Assembly (NCBI GenBank): GCA_965658765.1
Contig: CBFHTO010000064.1
Span: forward strand, 1 to 19,396
DNA length: 19,396 nucleotides
Reading direction: 5' to 3'
Source: Glaciecola sp965658765
GTDB taxonomy: Bacteria; Pseudomonadota; Gammaproteobacteria; Enterobacterales; Alteromonadaceae
Both the position numbers and the translations under genes were made by a program. Shown here one piece after another: positions 7,657 through 16,193 of this stretch. A model generated the notes under the pieces. The model was given only the letters and a program-made list of their open reading frames with translations. It did no database searches and was not told the DNA's origin. How positions within the stretch are numbered: the stretch's first letter is position 1; every line of letters starts with the position of its first letter.

Positions 7657-8322
7657 ATGCTTTGTTTAAAAAATATTTACAAACGTTTCCAAAACGGCGA
7701 AGAAACAGTCACTGCATTGAACGATGTCAGTATCAGGGTGGAAGAAAATGAGTTCGTCGCTATTATGGGGAGTTCTGGTTCCGGTAAGTCGACACTGATG
7801 AATGTATTAGGATGTCTCGATACACCGAACAGCGGTATCTACCAACTGAATGGTCATGATGTGGCCAGTTTAAGTGATGATGAACTTTCAGAAATCCGTA
7901 ATAGCCATATAGGTTTCATTTTTCAAACCTTTCATTTGTTGTCTAAATTAGATGTCGTAGGCAATATTACTTTGCCCTTGCGTTACTCAAAGGTAAATGA
8001 GCAGGAAGCTAAGTCTCGCGCAGACGAACTAATAAAGCGTGTTGGTCTAGAACACAGAAGAAATCACAAACCTAACGAAATGTCGGGTGGTCAAAGGCAG
8101 CGGGTTGCGATAGCCAGAGCACTGATTAACAAGCCAAGTGTTATTTTAGCAGATGAACCCACTGGCAATTTAGATTCAAAAACCTCCCAAGAAATTATGG
8201 AACTACTCACTGAGTTACACCGTCAGGGGCAGACCATTGTCATGGTTACACACGAAGATGATATTGCTCGGTACGCTCAACGAACCATTGTTATGAAAGA
8301 TGGGAAAGTACTCAGTGACTAA
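7657..8322 (+). CDS. ABC exporter ATP-binding protein (MacB/LolD-type)
   Basis: This 221-residue ATPase is the first gene of a five-gene operon. Motifs are complete: Walker A GSSGSGKST (38-46), Q-loop IFQTFHLL (near 88-95), signature MSGGQ (142-146), Walker B VILADE (162-167), D-loop NLDS, and switch histidine His199. Sequence and length place it in the MacB/LolD/YknY class. Its partner is the 4-TM permease four genes downstream. It therefore corresponds to the N-terminal half of E. coli MacB made as a separate chain, as in Bacillus YknY. The gap to the next gene is 28 bases. The minus-strand AttE-like ATPase nearby is a clearly different member of the same class, not a recent duplicate. Confidence 0.93.
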   Translation: MLCLKNIYKRFQNGEETVTALNDVSIRVEENEFVAIMGSSGSGKSTLMNVLGCLDTPNSGIYQLNGHDVASLSDDELSEIRNSHIGFIFQTFHLLSKLDVVGNITLPLRYSKVNEQEAKSRADELIKRVGLEHRRNHKPNEMSGGQRQRVAIARALINKPSVILADEPTGNLDSKTSQEIMELLTELHRQGQTIVMVTHEDDIARYAQRTIVMKDGKVLSD

Positions 8323-8350
8323 ACCTCAGACAACAATAGCGAGTCATAAT

Positions 8351-9328
8351 ATGAAATTAGTTAAAATAGCATACTCTTTTTGCCTGCTATCCCTAAGCAG
8401 TTTTGCAAGCCTTGCTGATGCCAATGAATTGCTTTTAACCGGTCAAATTAGCTCATCTTCTAAACAAATTGTTAATGCGCCACAAGGCAGCCGCTGGCAA
8501 TTACAAATTCAATGGATGGAGGAAGAAGGTAGTATTGTCGAGTTGGGAGCACCTGTAGTTGTGTTCGATGGCGCCAGTGAGCAATCACAACTAACTCAAA
8601 ATACTGAAAATTTAGAGCGTCTGTTGCTCGAGTTAGAAGAACTAAATATTGCACAAGCGCAAAGCGTTATCGATGCTGAGGGGCGCTTAAAAGTATCTGA
8701 AATGAGGGTGGAAAAGGCTAGGATAGAAGCCAGCGTCCCTGCCAGCGAAGTGTCCTCATATGACAAAGGGCAATATGAGTTAGAGCTTCAGCGTGCACTG
8801 CTTGAAAAAGTAAAAGCTGAAGAGGCATATAGTCGAGCATTGAAGGAACAAAAAGCAGAAGTCACCAAAAAAGAGATAGAGATCACAAAAACGCGTGAAG
8901 AGATTGCCTATTTGGAGGACGTATTGAGTCGATTAAACGTAAGTGCTCAGGTCTCTGGCCCTGTCACTTATGCGATGCATCCGTGGTATGGCGAAAAGCT
9001 TTCAGCTGGGATGAATGTTCGCCCTAGTTGGAAGGTCTTAGACGTTCAATCTACAAGTAACTTTCAGATAGAAACATGGGTACACGAAATTGACGCTGTT
9101 GGCTTAGAAGAGGGGCTCGCCGTTAATATTGTGTTTGACGCCTACCCTGAGAAACAGTTTAGTGGCGTATTAGCTGAGCTATCAAGGCAAAGTGAGCGGA
9201 AAACACAGTGGAGTAAAAGTGCATATTTCCCTGCTGTTATACAATTTGACAAAGAGCCTGAACTAAACCTCCTGCCAGGTATGAGCGTGCGTGTTCATAT
9301 AGACAAAGAGGGAAATAATAATGTTTAA
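8351..9328 (+). CDS. HlyD/MacA-type periplasmic adaptor, first of three
   Basis: This 325-residue membrane-fusion (adaptor) protein has a signal peptide at about 1-24 (hydrophobic core, then LADA). A biotinyl-lipoyl-like half follows (about 48-75, WMEEEGSIVELGAPVVVFDG). A long charged alpha-helical hairpin with coiled-coil character spans about 78-196, then the second lipoyl half, and a beta-barrel domain containing DAYPE (263-267) and LLPGM near the end. The chain stops just after the barrel, so a membrane-proximal domain is missing. I start it at the ATG at 8351 rather than the in-frame ATG at 8300. The later start gives a proper signal peptide at the N-terminus, while the earlier one would overlap the ATPase gene and put 17 polar residues in front. 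It overlaps the second adaptor by 8 bases. Confidence 0.85.
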   Translation: MKLVKIAYSFCLLSLSSFASLADANELLLTGQISSSSKQIVNAPQGSRWQLQIQWMEEEGSIVELGAPVVVFDGASEQSQLTQNTENLERLLLELEELNIAQAQSVIDAEGRLKVSEMRVEKARIEASVPASEVSSYDKGQYELELQRALLEKVKAEEAYSRALKEQKAEVTKKEIEITKTREEIAYLEDVLSRLNVSAQVSGPVTYAMHPWYGEKLSAGMNVRPSWKVLDVQSTSNFQIETWVHEIDAVGLEEGLAVNIVFDAYPEKQFSGVLAELSRQSERKTQWSKSAYFPAVIQFDKEPELNLLPGMSVRVHIDKEGNNNV

Positions 9329-10334
9329 GGCTATAGAGACTTCTATTTTGAAATCGCTCGCCCTCCCCGTGGCGATTGTAATGTTAAGTGGCTGTGGTCA
9401 AGAAACACAAGAATCAACTGATACCCCACTGGAACAAACTAATGCGGGTATTTCAGCGCCAGCCGAGCTGGTATCTTTACAGGAAATTACCATCACTCCA
9501 CCGAGCATTGATCGAATGTGGGAGTATAAAATTGAATACTTGGTAAGAGAAAACACCTTAGTTAAAGAAGGTGATGTGCTGATTAAGTTTGATGGCCAAC
9601 GCTTGCGTACAGATTTGTTGAGCCGAAATAGTGAACTTGAAGCGGTCATAAAGGAAGCTGAGCAAAAGAAGTTAGAAAACGAAGCTGAATTAGAACAGTT
9701 AGAGTTAGATCTAGCCGAAGCTCTTAAAAACAAGAATATTTCAAAACGAAAAGTTGAGATTACCGATGTATCACGCTCACAAATTGAACGTCAAAAGCAG
9801 CAAGCTGATTTCAAGATTACGAGCGAATTGCTAGCGCAAGCTGAGCAACGAATGAAGCAACATAAGTTAGCGATGCAAATTAGCGAAAAAGTACAAGCCG
9901 CAAAAATCTCTAAAGCTAAGTCTCGAGTGGAAGAGCTAAAAGAAAGTATGCGGAAATTGCAAGTAAAAGCACCTAAGAAAGGCATGGTTGTGCTTATCCC
10001 TAATAGAGACGACGACAAGCCTGCAATTGGAGATACTGTATTTATGGGTAGCAGAATTGTTGCGCTGCCGTCATTAGACAAAATCGCCGTGAAGGTTGAG
10101 TTTGATGAGTCTCACACGCCAGATGTCAATCTAGGCTCTGACGTTAGAGTTACCTTAGACGCTTTCCCCGAACGTTCATTTACTGGGAAAATCAGTGAAA
10201 TTGGTAAGACCTATCGAAGTCGTTCAAGGAATAATCTTAAAGTGGTATTTGATGCTTGGGTTACCCTCGACCAAATGGATTTAGAGATAATGAGACCTGG
10301 CATGAAAGCCACGGTCGATTTGTTGGAGGTATAG
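9321..10334 (+). CDS. HlyD/MacA-type adaptor lipoprotein, second of three
   Basis: This 337-residue adaptor has a lipoprotein signal: hydrophobic residues about 10-21, then lipobox LSGC with the acylated cysteine at position 25. A lipoyl half lies at about 63-92 (VRENTLVKEGDVLIKFDG). A long, highly charged helical hairpin (about 93-214, many Glu, Lys and Gln) probably forms an extended coiled coil. The second lipoyl half reads KPAIGDTVFMGSRIVALPSLD, and the beta barrel has DAFPE (280-284) and RPGM. As in the first adaptor, the chain ends after the barrel. A strong ribosome site GAGGGA lies about 7 bases before the ATG. The start overlaps the first adaptor by 8 bases, and the stop directly abuts the start of the third. 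Confidence 0.87.
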   Translation: MFKAIETSILKSLALPVAIVMLSGCGQETQESTDTPLEQTNAGISAPAELVSLQEITITPPSIDRMWEYKIEYLVRENTLVKEGDVLIKFDGQRLRTDLLSRNSELEAVIKEAEQKKLENEAELEQLELDLAEALKNKNISKRKVEITDVSRSQIERQKQQADFKITSELLAQAEQRMKQHKLAMQISEKVQAAKISKAKSRVEELKESMRKLQVKAPKKGMVVLIPNRDDDKPAIGDTVFMGSRIVALPSLDKIAVKVEFDESHTPDVNLGSDVRVTLDAFPERSFTGKISEIGKTYRSRSRNNLKVVFDAWVTLDQMDLEIMRPGMKATVDLLEV

Positions 10335-11534
10335 ATGAAAACATTTATTCTGATCGGTCTTTCGCTTGTTCTACTATCTGCTTGCGGAGACGAACCTGTC
10401 AGTACAGTGCCTCTATATGAAGTTGCTCCAACTGAATTTTCGATAGAGGTGAGTGGGTTTGGTGAAATTCAGGCATCACAATCACAAAAAATCATGTCAC
10501 CAGGGCGCAGGCCCATGACCTTAAGCTGGTTAAAAAGCGAGAACACTTATGTTGAGAAAGGTGACGTGATTGCTCGATTTGATGCTCAGCAAATTTTAAA
10601 AGATAGCCGCTCTGAGGAACTAGCATTGATGCGGCTCGAGCAAGATATATTAAAGAGTGTTGCTCAACAAAATCAAGCGACTCAGGATATCGATTCTGAT
10701 CAAACCTTTGTTAAGTACGAATTCGACTTTGTAGATCAATTTGCAATAGATGACTTACGCATCTACTCGCAGCTTGAAATCATAGATACCCTTGCAAATC
10801 GCGACTTCTTAGAAGCCAAAGATGAATTTTTGGAGTGGAAAGAAACCAGTATCGTTGAGCAACATAATAACGAAATGGCAGTATTAGACATTCGCAAGAG
10901 TGGAACAAAAAGTAAATTTGAGCAACATCAACAGGCTTTATCTTCGCTTGAAGTTATTTCACCTTATGACGGTTTATTGGTTTATGAGAAAGACCGCCGA
11001 GGCGAAAAACCTTCGATAGGGCAGACGGTATTTCCGGGAAGGCCTATTGCGCAAATTCCTAATTTAGATTCTATGGAAGCGATTATTTATGTCCAAGCGA
11101 ATAATGCCATCGATTTAGACAAAGGGCAGCCTGTACAAATCAGACTAGACGCTTTTCCTGAGAAAATCTTCCCTGGAGAGCTTAAAGATGTTTCTGCTTT
11201 TCCAAGAAGTATAGAACGTGGAAATCCAGTTAAATACTTTGAGTTGAAAGTATCTTTACTAGAGCAAGACAAGAGTAAGATGCAACCAGGACGCAAGTTA
11301 AAAGCAGAAATTCAAGTTGAAGATGGTCTCGAAAAATTAGTCATTCCTTTACAAGCGCTGCATTTTCAAGATGGTAGCAGTTTTGTATATTTGAAAGATG
11401 GAAACGGATTTACAAAACAAAACATCGAAACGGGTCGAAAAAACTTATACGTGGTTGAAGTAGTGAAAGGACTACAAGCAGACGATGTCATCGCCCTTAG
11501 TGAGCCCGCAAATAATTTGGTAAAAGGAAGTTAG
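10335..11534 (+). CDS. HlyD/MacA-type adaptor lipoprotein with membrane-proximal domain, third of three
   Basis: This 399-residue adaptor lipoprotein has lipobox LSAC with acylated Cys17. The lipoyl half is at about 61-84 and the helical hairpin at about 85-205, less regular than in the second adaptor and with an acidic/aromatic stretch near 118-145. The second lipoyl half (KPSIGQTVFPGRPIAQIPNLD) is close to that of the second adaptor. The beta barrel has DAFPE (272-276) and QPGR. Unlike its two neighbours it continues for about 80 more residues that resemble the membrane-proximal domain of MacA-type adaptors (VIPLQALHFQDG, then GRKNLYVVEVVKGLQADD). A GGAGG ribosome site lies 5 bases upstream. 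One base separates its stop from the permease start. Confidence 0.88.
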   Translation: MKTFILIGLSLVLLSACGDEPVSTVPLYEVAPTEFSIEVSGFGEIQASQSQKIMSPGRRPMTLSWLKSENTYVEKGDVIARFDAQQILKDSRSEELALMRLEQDILKSVAQQNQATQDIDSDQTFVKYEFDFVDQFAIDDLRIYSQLEIIDTLANRDFLEAKDEFLEWKETSIVEQHNNEMAVLDIRKSGTKSKFEQHQQALSSLEVISPYDGLLVYEKDRRGEKPSIGQTVFPGRPIAQIPNLDSMEAIIYVQANNAIDLDKGQPVQIRLDAFPEKIFPGELKDVSAFPRSIERGNPVKYFELKVSLLEQDKSKMQPGRKLKAEIQVEDGLEKLVIPLQALHFQDGSSFVYLKDGNGFTKQNIETGRKNLYVVEVVKGLQADDVIALSEPANNLVKGS

Positions 11535-11535
11535 T

Positions 11536-12789
11536 ATGTCTCATTATGGTTTGTTGATAAAAGATGCCATTGGCGAGTTAATGGGACAAAAGCTAAGAAC
11601 TTTCCTTACTTTGCTTGGGATGATTTTCGGTGTTGGTGCAGTGATAGCAATGTTGAATATTGGAGAAGGCGCAGAGCGAGAAGCTTTGCGACTCATCGAT
11701 TCTATGGGTGTAAACAATATCATCATAAATGCAAAAGATTATGAGAAAGAGGAACTCACCGAAATACGTGAAGAAAGCTTAGGACTAAATTTAGGTGACG
11801 TAGATGCTGCTTTGGCTACCTTACCGTTTGTTGAGGGATATAGCGCTTCTAAAGAAGTGGAGGTGTACGACATTTATAGTGATTACGCAAAGAGCAATGC
11901 ACAGGTATTTGGGGTTACTAACAGTTATTTCGAAAATGCAAATATGAAGCTCGCTGCAGGACGTTTTCTAAACGAATCTGACCAAAATTCTTTATCGCAA
12001 GTTGCCGTACTTGGATACGATACGGCACAAGAACTTTTCGGTTCGCAATATGGCAATTCGGAAGATATGCTAGATAAATACGTCAAAGTAAACCACGTAT
12101 GGTTAAAAGTCATTGGGGTAGTGCAAAAGCCTTTAGGCGATAAAAATGAATTTCAAGGCGTAAAAATAGGTGGCGATCGCTATCGACTTTTTGTGCCGCT
12201 AAGCGTAAGTGTTGATAAGTTTTCGAGTGATATTTTGGCGAGCGAACTTGATAGCATTAAGCTAAATATATCTAAGGCCACTGATCCTGTCGTCGCCGCC
12301 AGCGCAATAGATAGTTTGATTCATCTAAGACACGGTGAAGTAAATGATTACGAATTGATTATTCCGGCAGCGTTACTAGAGCAGCAAAAGCAAACGCAGC
12401 AAATTTTCAATATCGTGATGGCATGTGTAGCGGGGATTTCTTTGCTCGTTGGTGGTATTGGGATTATGAACATCATGCTTGCAAACGTCATGGAAAGAAC
12501 CAAAGAAATTGGACTGTTGAGAGCTGTAGGTGCTACACAAACCAACATAAAACAACAATTTATAGCGGAAAGTTTTACGATATCTGTTGTTGGAGGTTTG
12601 CTTGGCATATTTTTTGGTTTAGTGCTTTCAGAGTTGATCGGTTTTTATTCAGGCTGGGCCGTGAGCTGGTCGCTTACTGCCATCGTATTATCGATGAGTA
12701 TTTGCATGTTTGTCGGGGTTGGCTTTGGCGTGTTTCCAGCGATTAAAGCGAGTAAATTAAGCCCTATCGATGCGCTTCATAGTGATTAG
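11536..12789 (+). CDS. MacB-like ABC exporter permease
   Basis: This 417-residue inner-membrane permease has the MacB/FtsX plan: a cytoplasmic N-terminal helix, TM1 at about 21-42, a large periplasmic domain (about 45-285), then TM2 to TM4 at about 289-400. The MacB family signature just after TM2 is clear (LLVGGIGIMNIML, followed by ERTKEIGLLRAVGA). MacB-type exporters act by mechanotransmission, moving substrate from the periplasm through an adaptor and an outer-membrane TolC-like channel. The matching ATPase is the first gene of the operon. No outer-membrane channel gene is present here, so a TolC encoded elsewhere would be needed. The ribosome site is AAGGAAG, overlapping the end of the third adaptor gene. 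No terminator is obvious in the 80 bases after it. Confidence 0.92.
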   Translation: MSHYGLLIKDAIGELMGQKLRTFLTLLGMIFGVGAVIAMLNIGEGAEREALRLIDSMGVNNIIINAKDYEKEELTEIREESLGLNLGDVDAALATLPFVEGYSASKEVEVYDIYSDYAKSNAQVFGVTNSYFENANMKLAAGRFLNESDQNSLSQVAVLGYDTAQELFGSQYGNSEDMLDKYVKVNHVWLKVIGVVQKPLGDKNEFQGVKIGGDRYRLFVPLSVSVDKFSSDILASELDSIKLNISKATDPVVAASAIDSLIHLRHGEVNDYELIIPAALLEQQKQTQQIFNIVMACVAGISLLVGGIGIMNIMLANVMERTKEIGLLRAVGATQTNIKQQFIAESFTISVVGGLLGIFFGLVLSELIGFYSGWAVSWSLTAIVLSMSICMFVGVGFGVFPAIKASKLSPIDALHSD

Positions 12790-12869
12790 TGCAGTATAAA
12801 CAAGACAATGGAAGTTATCACAGTACGATTTAGCTTACGTTGCGAATTTAATGTCTCATAGGAAGTGTT

Positions 12870-13889
12870 TTGATTATAAAATATACTGAAGTTTCTGTGC
12901 CTGATTTGGGGACCTTTACACCCATCGCTTCTGGTATTTTCTGGCTGCGCATGCCTCTACCATTTGATTTGAACCATATTAATTTATATCTAGTCGAAGA
13001 CGGTGAGGGATACGCGCTTATAGATACTGGGATTGGGACCAAAGAAACGGAATCTCTTTGGAACATGATTTTTGAATCCTTAGGTAAACCGATTACAAAA
13101 GTCATTGTAACGCATATGCATCCAGACCATATTGGTATGGCAGGGCATATCGTCGACAAATTTAAAGCGCCATTATATATGAGTCGAGCTGAATACTTTA
13201 CTGCTCGAGCACTTCGTGCCGGTGCACAAGGGGCCAGTGATTGGCAAGACGATGAATATTTACTGCACTGCGGAATGAGTGAAGAATATAGACAAATTAG
13301 CCAAGCCAAACGCGCAGAAGGTAAAGGGATTGGGCAAGTTATCAAGCCAATCCCGCTCCATTACATAAGATTGAAAGATGCTGATGAGATATTGATTGGG
13401 CAGCATCATTGGCGGATCATAGTGGGCGAAGGACATTCTCCAGAGCACCTTTGCTTGCACTGTGAAGAAATTAATGTATTGATTTCAGGTGATCATATAT
13501 TGCCCAAAATCTCTCCAAACATTGGGGTCTATAGCACTGAGCCGGAGGCTAACCCACTTGAACTTTATCTCTCTACGCTGACAAAATTTTCAGATCTTGC
13601 AGATGATTGTTTGGTCTTACCCTCGCATAAGCTTCCGTTTATAGGTGTGCATGTTCGAATACAAGAATTGATTAAACACCATCAAGAACATCTGAGTAAT
13701 CTTTTTGCATTTTGCTCACAAGGAAGGACTGTCGAGCAGTGTTTACCTATTTTATTCGATCGAAAGCTCAACGAACACAATATGTTCTTCGCGATTGCAG
13801 AAAGTTTGGCCCATCTTAACTATTTGTATAAAAGCAATCAGCTTCAACGGACGGTTAACGACGACGGACAATACGTCTTCAAACGCTGA
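12870..13889 (+). CDS. Metallo-beta-lactamase-fold hydrolase
   Basis: This 339-residue MBL-fold enzyme has an intact dinuclear metal site: His82, His84, Asp86 and His87 in THMHPDHIG, His189 in GEGHSPEH, bridging Asp208 in ISGDH, and His253 in LPSHK. The C-terminal 80 or so residues look like the helical winged-helix-like extension found in LACTB2-type members. The substrate cannot be read from the sequence; members of this wider group include thioesterases, ribonucleases and lactonases. The start is assigned to TTG at 12870 because AGGAAG lies four bases upstream and no ATG begins this frame nearby. No terminator separates it from the exporter operon, so read-through expression is possible. 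A 10-base direct repeat (CTGAACTCAA at 13886 and 13905) overlaps its stop codon. Confidence 0.85.
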   Translation: MIIKYTEVSVPDLGTFTPIASGIFWLRMPLPFDLNHINLYLVEDGEGYALIDTGIGTKETESLWNMIFESLGKPITKVIVTHMHPDHIGMAGHIVDKFKAPLYMSRAEYFTARALRAGAQGASDWQDDEYLLHCGMSEEYRQISQAKRAEGKGIGQVIKPIPLHYIRLKDADEILIGQHHWRIIVGEGHSPEHLCLHCEEINVLISGDHILPKISPNIGVYSTEPEANPLELYLSTLTKFSDLADDCLVLPSHKLPFIGVHVRIQELIKHHQEHLSNLFAFCSQGRTVEQCLPILFDRKLNEHNMFFAIAESLAHLNYLYKSNQLQRTVNDDGQYVFKR

Positions 13890-13969
13890 ACTCAACTAGA
13901 AAGACTGAACTCAAGTGCATATCAGATTTACAATTACGCTTAGATGCAATGTTTTAATATTTTAAGAGT

Positions 13970-15634
13970 TTACATCCACGCAGGTTTGAAATAACGCACA
14001 AAATAAAGGGCATATTCTGCGTTTGAGCTTGCTTCTTTTTCAGATATGAAGGGAATCGTCTGTGCTCCCGATGCTAATACATAACGAAGGTGAGCGAGGC
14101 CACGTTTTCGCATAAATCTGCTTTGTATGAATTCGACCTGCTGTGTTTTCGAAATGGGGAACACATAATAGTTTACGCCAAGAAACCCCTTTCTCAGATA
14201 TACGTAATCTTTATCGAGGTAATAACCCCAGCGTTTCCAGCGGAGCCATGCCATAGACATCATCAAGGCAAAAGCAAGTAAAAGGACTAGCCAGGCTCCA
14301 GCGGGCCAACTGTTTGCCATGCCTATCGCAGTAAACAAAGCAGTGACTGGCAAAATGTAAAATAAAAAGCTCCTAACAATCAAACGCGGACTTATCGGTT
14401 TAAATTGAATATCGTAAAAACTATTTACATCAAAACTCTCTTTAATGAGCAGAGTTGATTCATCTTTTGTCACGGAGGGCACGATAAGTTTGCTAGCTTG
14501 ATTTACGTTATTTTGTCCGATATTTGGAAGGGAGCTATTTTGCTCAAACTGAAGGTTTACACGCCTTAGTAGAATGTCCAGCCAGTCTTGCTGCTGAATG
14601 GCAATTTGCACTCTGCTTAACTTCATGCTCACTTCGTGTTTTGAAAGTAAGCCGCTGCGCCTGATTAGGCGATCCTCGCTGCGGCTCAAACGATATCCGT
14701 AAAATACGAAAATCGAGCCAAGGACTGAAAAACAGACGATAAGCAGCATGATGAACATGACAATGGATAATATGTGCAAAACAAACAGGCCAAGGCTTTG
14801 GCTTTGATAATCAAGATATGAAACTAGGTCTAATCCAATACTTCGTAAAATACTATTAATATTTTCTGTTATAGCGTTATAAAACGGTGCGAGCGCTCCA
14901 AGAAATATCCAAACTCGATTGTTTGATATTCCGTGGATTATAAGGTCTCTAATGTTGCGAGTATTGAGTACAATTTCTTGGTCGCGTCGTTCATCACCTG
15001 CGCTGATATCGTTATCGTTTTCCCCTATACTGTGCTTACCATTTCGATTGCTCCCATTTTGCTTCATGCTAAGCACAAGCGTTTTGAAGCGCTCAGCTAA
15101 TTTTATTGGCAAAGCGATTATTTTAGCTTCTTGCTGGGATGAGCCCGCGGTATCAAGCTCGATAAACGAATAGTTATTAAAGCGATAATAAAAAGGTTGA
15201 ACAATTTTCACGTTTTGGATTTTGTTAAATGGTAAGTCAAGGTGGCTTTTGGAGAATACACCTTGTTTAATCTCAACGCGTTCATCTGTGAATCGATAGT
15301 AGTAAAATAAATATTTCAGAACACTACTGAATAATACGATTAGAACAATTGCACTTACGCCCACACCTATAAGCCAAATGTTTTCCCGCAATTTTGAATA
15401 CATGGCAGCAAAAGCAGGGAGTGAATATATGAGTACATTAAAAACCAAAAAGTACATACTTCTTGCGAAAAAATACAAGATTGCCAAAGGCGATACGCGA
15501 CTAAATTCAGTTTTCGTCTTGTCTTGTAAATCTTCAACTATATCGCGGGTATCCAGTGCTGGTTCGTCAGCAGAAACGACGTCAGACTTTTCAGGAGGCA
15601 GCATATGATCTTGGGACGCTTTTAACTTAGACAT
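13970..15634 (-). CDS. YdbT-like membrane protein with three bacterial PH (bPH2) domains
   Basis: This 554-residue membrane protein has hydrophobic segments at about 47-78, 86-111, 283-311, 417-440 and 445-466. Each group is followed by a bacterial pleckstrin-homology (DUF304/bPH2) module: about 112-190 (YYYRFTDERVEIKQGVFSK), about 312-395 (YGYRLSRSEDRLIRRSGLLSK), and about 469-545 (GYYLDKDYVYLRKGFLG). The repeated pattern of Tyr-rich strand, basic turn and G-hydrophobic turn is diagnostic. A hydrophilic Asn/Gly-rich linker lies at 192-220. Its ATG overlaps the 3' end of the smaller partner gene by 8 bases. The Bacillus ydbS-ydbT pair has been linked to resistance against antimicrobial compounds from other bacilli. 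Whether that role holds in this organism is unknown. Confidence 0.83.
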   Translation of the reverse strand: MSKLKASQDHMLPPEKSDVVSADEPALDTRDIVEDLQDKTKTEFSRVSPLAILYFFARSMYFLVFNVLIYSLPAFAAMYSKLRENIWLIGVGVSAIVLIVLFSSVLKYLFYYYRFTDERVEIKQGVFSKSHLDLPFNKIQNVKIVQPFYYRFNNYSFIELDTAGSSQQEAKIIALPIKLAERFKTLVLSMKQNGSNRNGKHSIGENDNDISAGDERRDQEIVLNTRNIRDLIIHGISNNRVWIFLGALAPFYNAITENINSILRSIGLDLVSYLDYQSQSLGLFVLHILSIVMFIMLLIVCFSVLGSIFVFYGYRLSRSEDRLIRRSGLLSKHEVSMKLSRVQIAIQQQDWLDILLRRVNLQFEQNSSLPNIGQNNVNQASKLIVPSVTKDESTLLIKESFDVNSFYDIQFKPISPRLIVRSFLFYILPVTALFTAIGMANSWPAGAWLVLLLAFALMMSMAWLRWKRWGYYLDKDYVYLRKGFLGVNYYVFPISKTQQVEFIQSRFMRKRGLAHLRYVLASGAQTIPFISEKEASSNAEYALYFVRYFKPAWM

Positions 15635-16193
15635 CAGACGCTAAATCTCTGTGTTCTAAAATAAATTTACGCAGTTTTATTGCTTCTTCATATTCTAAGC
15701 CGGGAATTGAAAAAGTGTGAGATATGCCGCCTGCGCTAAACACTTGTAGACTCGCAAGCTTAACTTTGCGCTCTATCGGACCCCGCTTAAGCTCTATGTG
15801 CTGAATACGCAATATCGGTTGACTTACTAAGCTGCGAAAAAATAAGCCAGACTGTAAATTTAGGTCATTTTCTCTCAACGCGAATTGGATTAAGGGATCA
15901 GCGAAAAAATGATACGTGGCGAGCAGTCCGAAAAAAACAAAGATACATGCATAAGCGAGGTACACCCACACATAATGTTCGCTTGGGAATTCAAAAAACA
16001 GGCTGGAAGTGAATAACAGCAAGACAAACGATAAAACTATTGCCCATAGCATGCTCAATGTCATGTTTATGACTCTGTACTTTCTTGATATTGGCTGTAA
16101 GTCTCCAGAGTCCATATGCAGCGAATTAAGGTCAACAAAATCGTTGTTACTAGCAGTCATACCAGCGATTAGCGTATCTTCTTGTTCTTTCAT
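15627..16193 (-). CDS. YdbS-like membrane protein with one bPH2 domain
   Basis: This 188-residue partner of the larger PH-domain protein has a polar N-terminus of about 38 residues and two membrane helices at about 40-67 and 74-97. One bPH2 module follows at about 100-180 (FALRENDLNLQSGLFFRS, then PILRIQHIELKRGP and an immunoglobulin-like strand pattern to the end). It is the first gene of a two-gene minus-strand operon and overlaps the next by 8 bases. Together the pair carries four PH domains. A 197-base AT-rich gap separates it from the divergent murB. The ribosome site before the ATG is weak (AAGAAG about 14 bases upstream). Confidence 0.83.
   Translation of the reverse strand: MKEQEDTLIAGMTASNNDFVDLNSLHMDSGDLQPISRKYRVINMTLSMLWAIVLSFVLLLFTSSLFFEFPSEHYVWVYLAYACIFVFFGLLATYHFFADPLIQFALRENDLNLQSGLFFRSLVSQPILRIQHIELKRGPIERKVKLASLQVFSAGGISHTFSIPGLEYEEAIKLRKFILEHRDLASDV

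Noticed and set aside
7595..7669. 24-residue plus-strand frame ahead of the ATPase as a leader or precursor peptide
   Set aside because: No ribosome site, runs into the ATPase gene in another frame, and lacks leader or double-glycine features of exported peptides.
8300..8350. Upstream in-frame ATG for the first adaptor
   Set aside because: It would place 17 polar residues before the signal peptide and overlap the ATPase gene; the ATG at 8351 is the better start.
9398..10081. Long reverse-strand frames inside the second adaptor
   Set aside because: They are antisense to the Glu/Lys-rich coiled coil, giving Ser/Phe-rich low-complexity products; shadows of the real gene.
13886..13914. Ten-base direct repeat CTGAACTCAA as an attachment site
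   Set aside because: Too short, copies only 19 bases apart, no integrase nearby; probably a small local duplication at the MBL gene stop.
13890..13969. Shared terminator between the convergent MBL and YdbT-like genes
   Set aside because: The partial TGCAT/ATGCA pairing has mismatches and no adjoining T tract on either strand.
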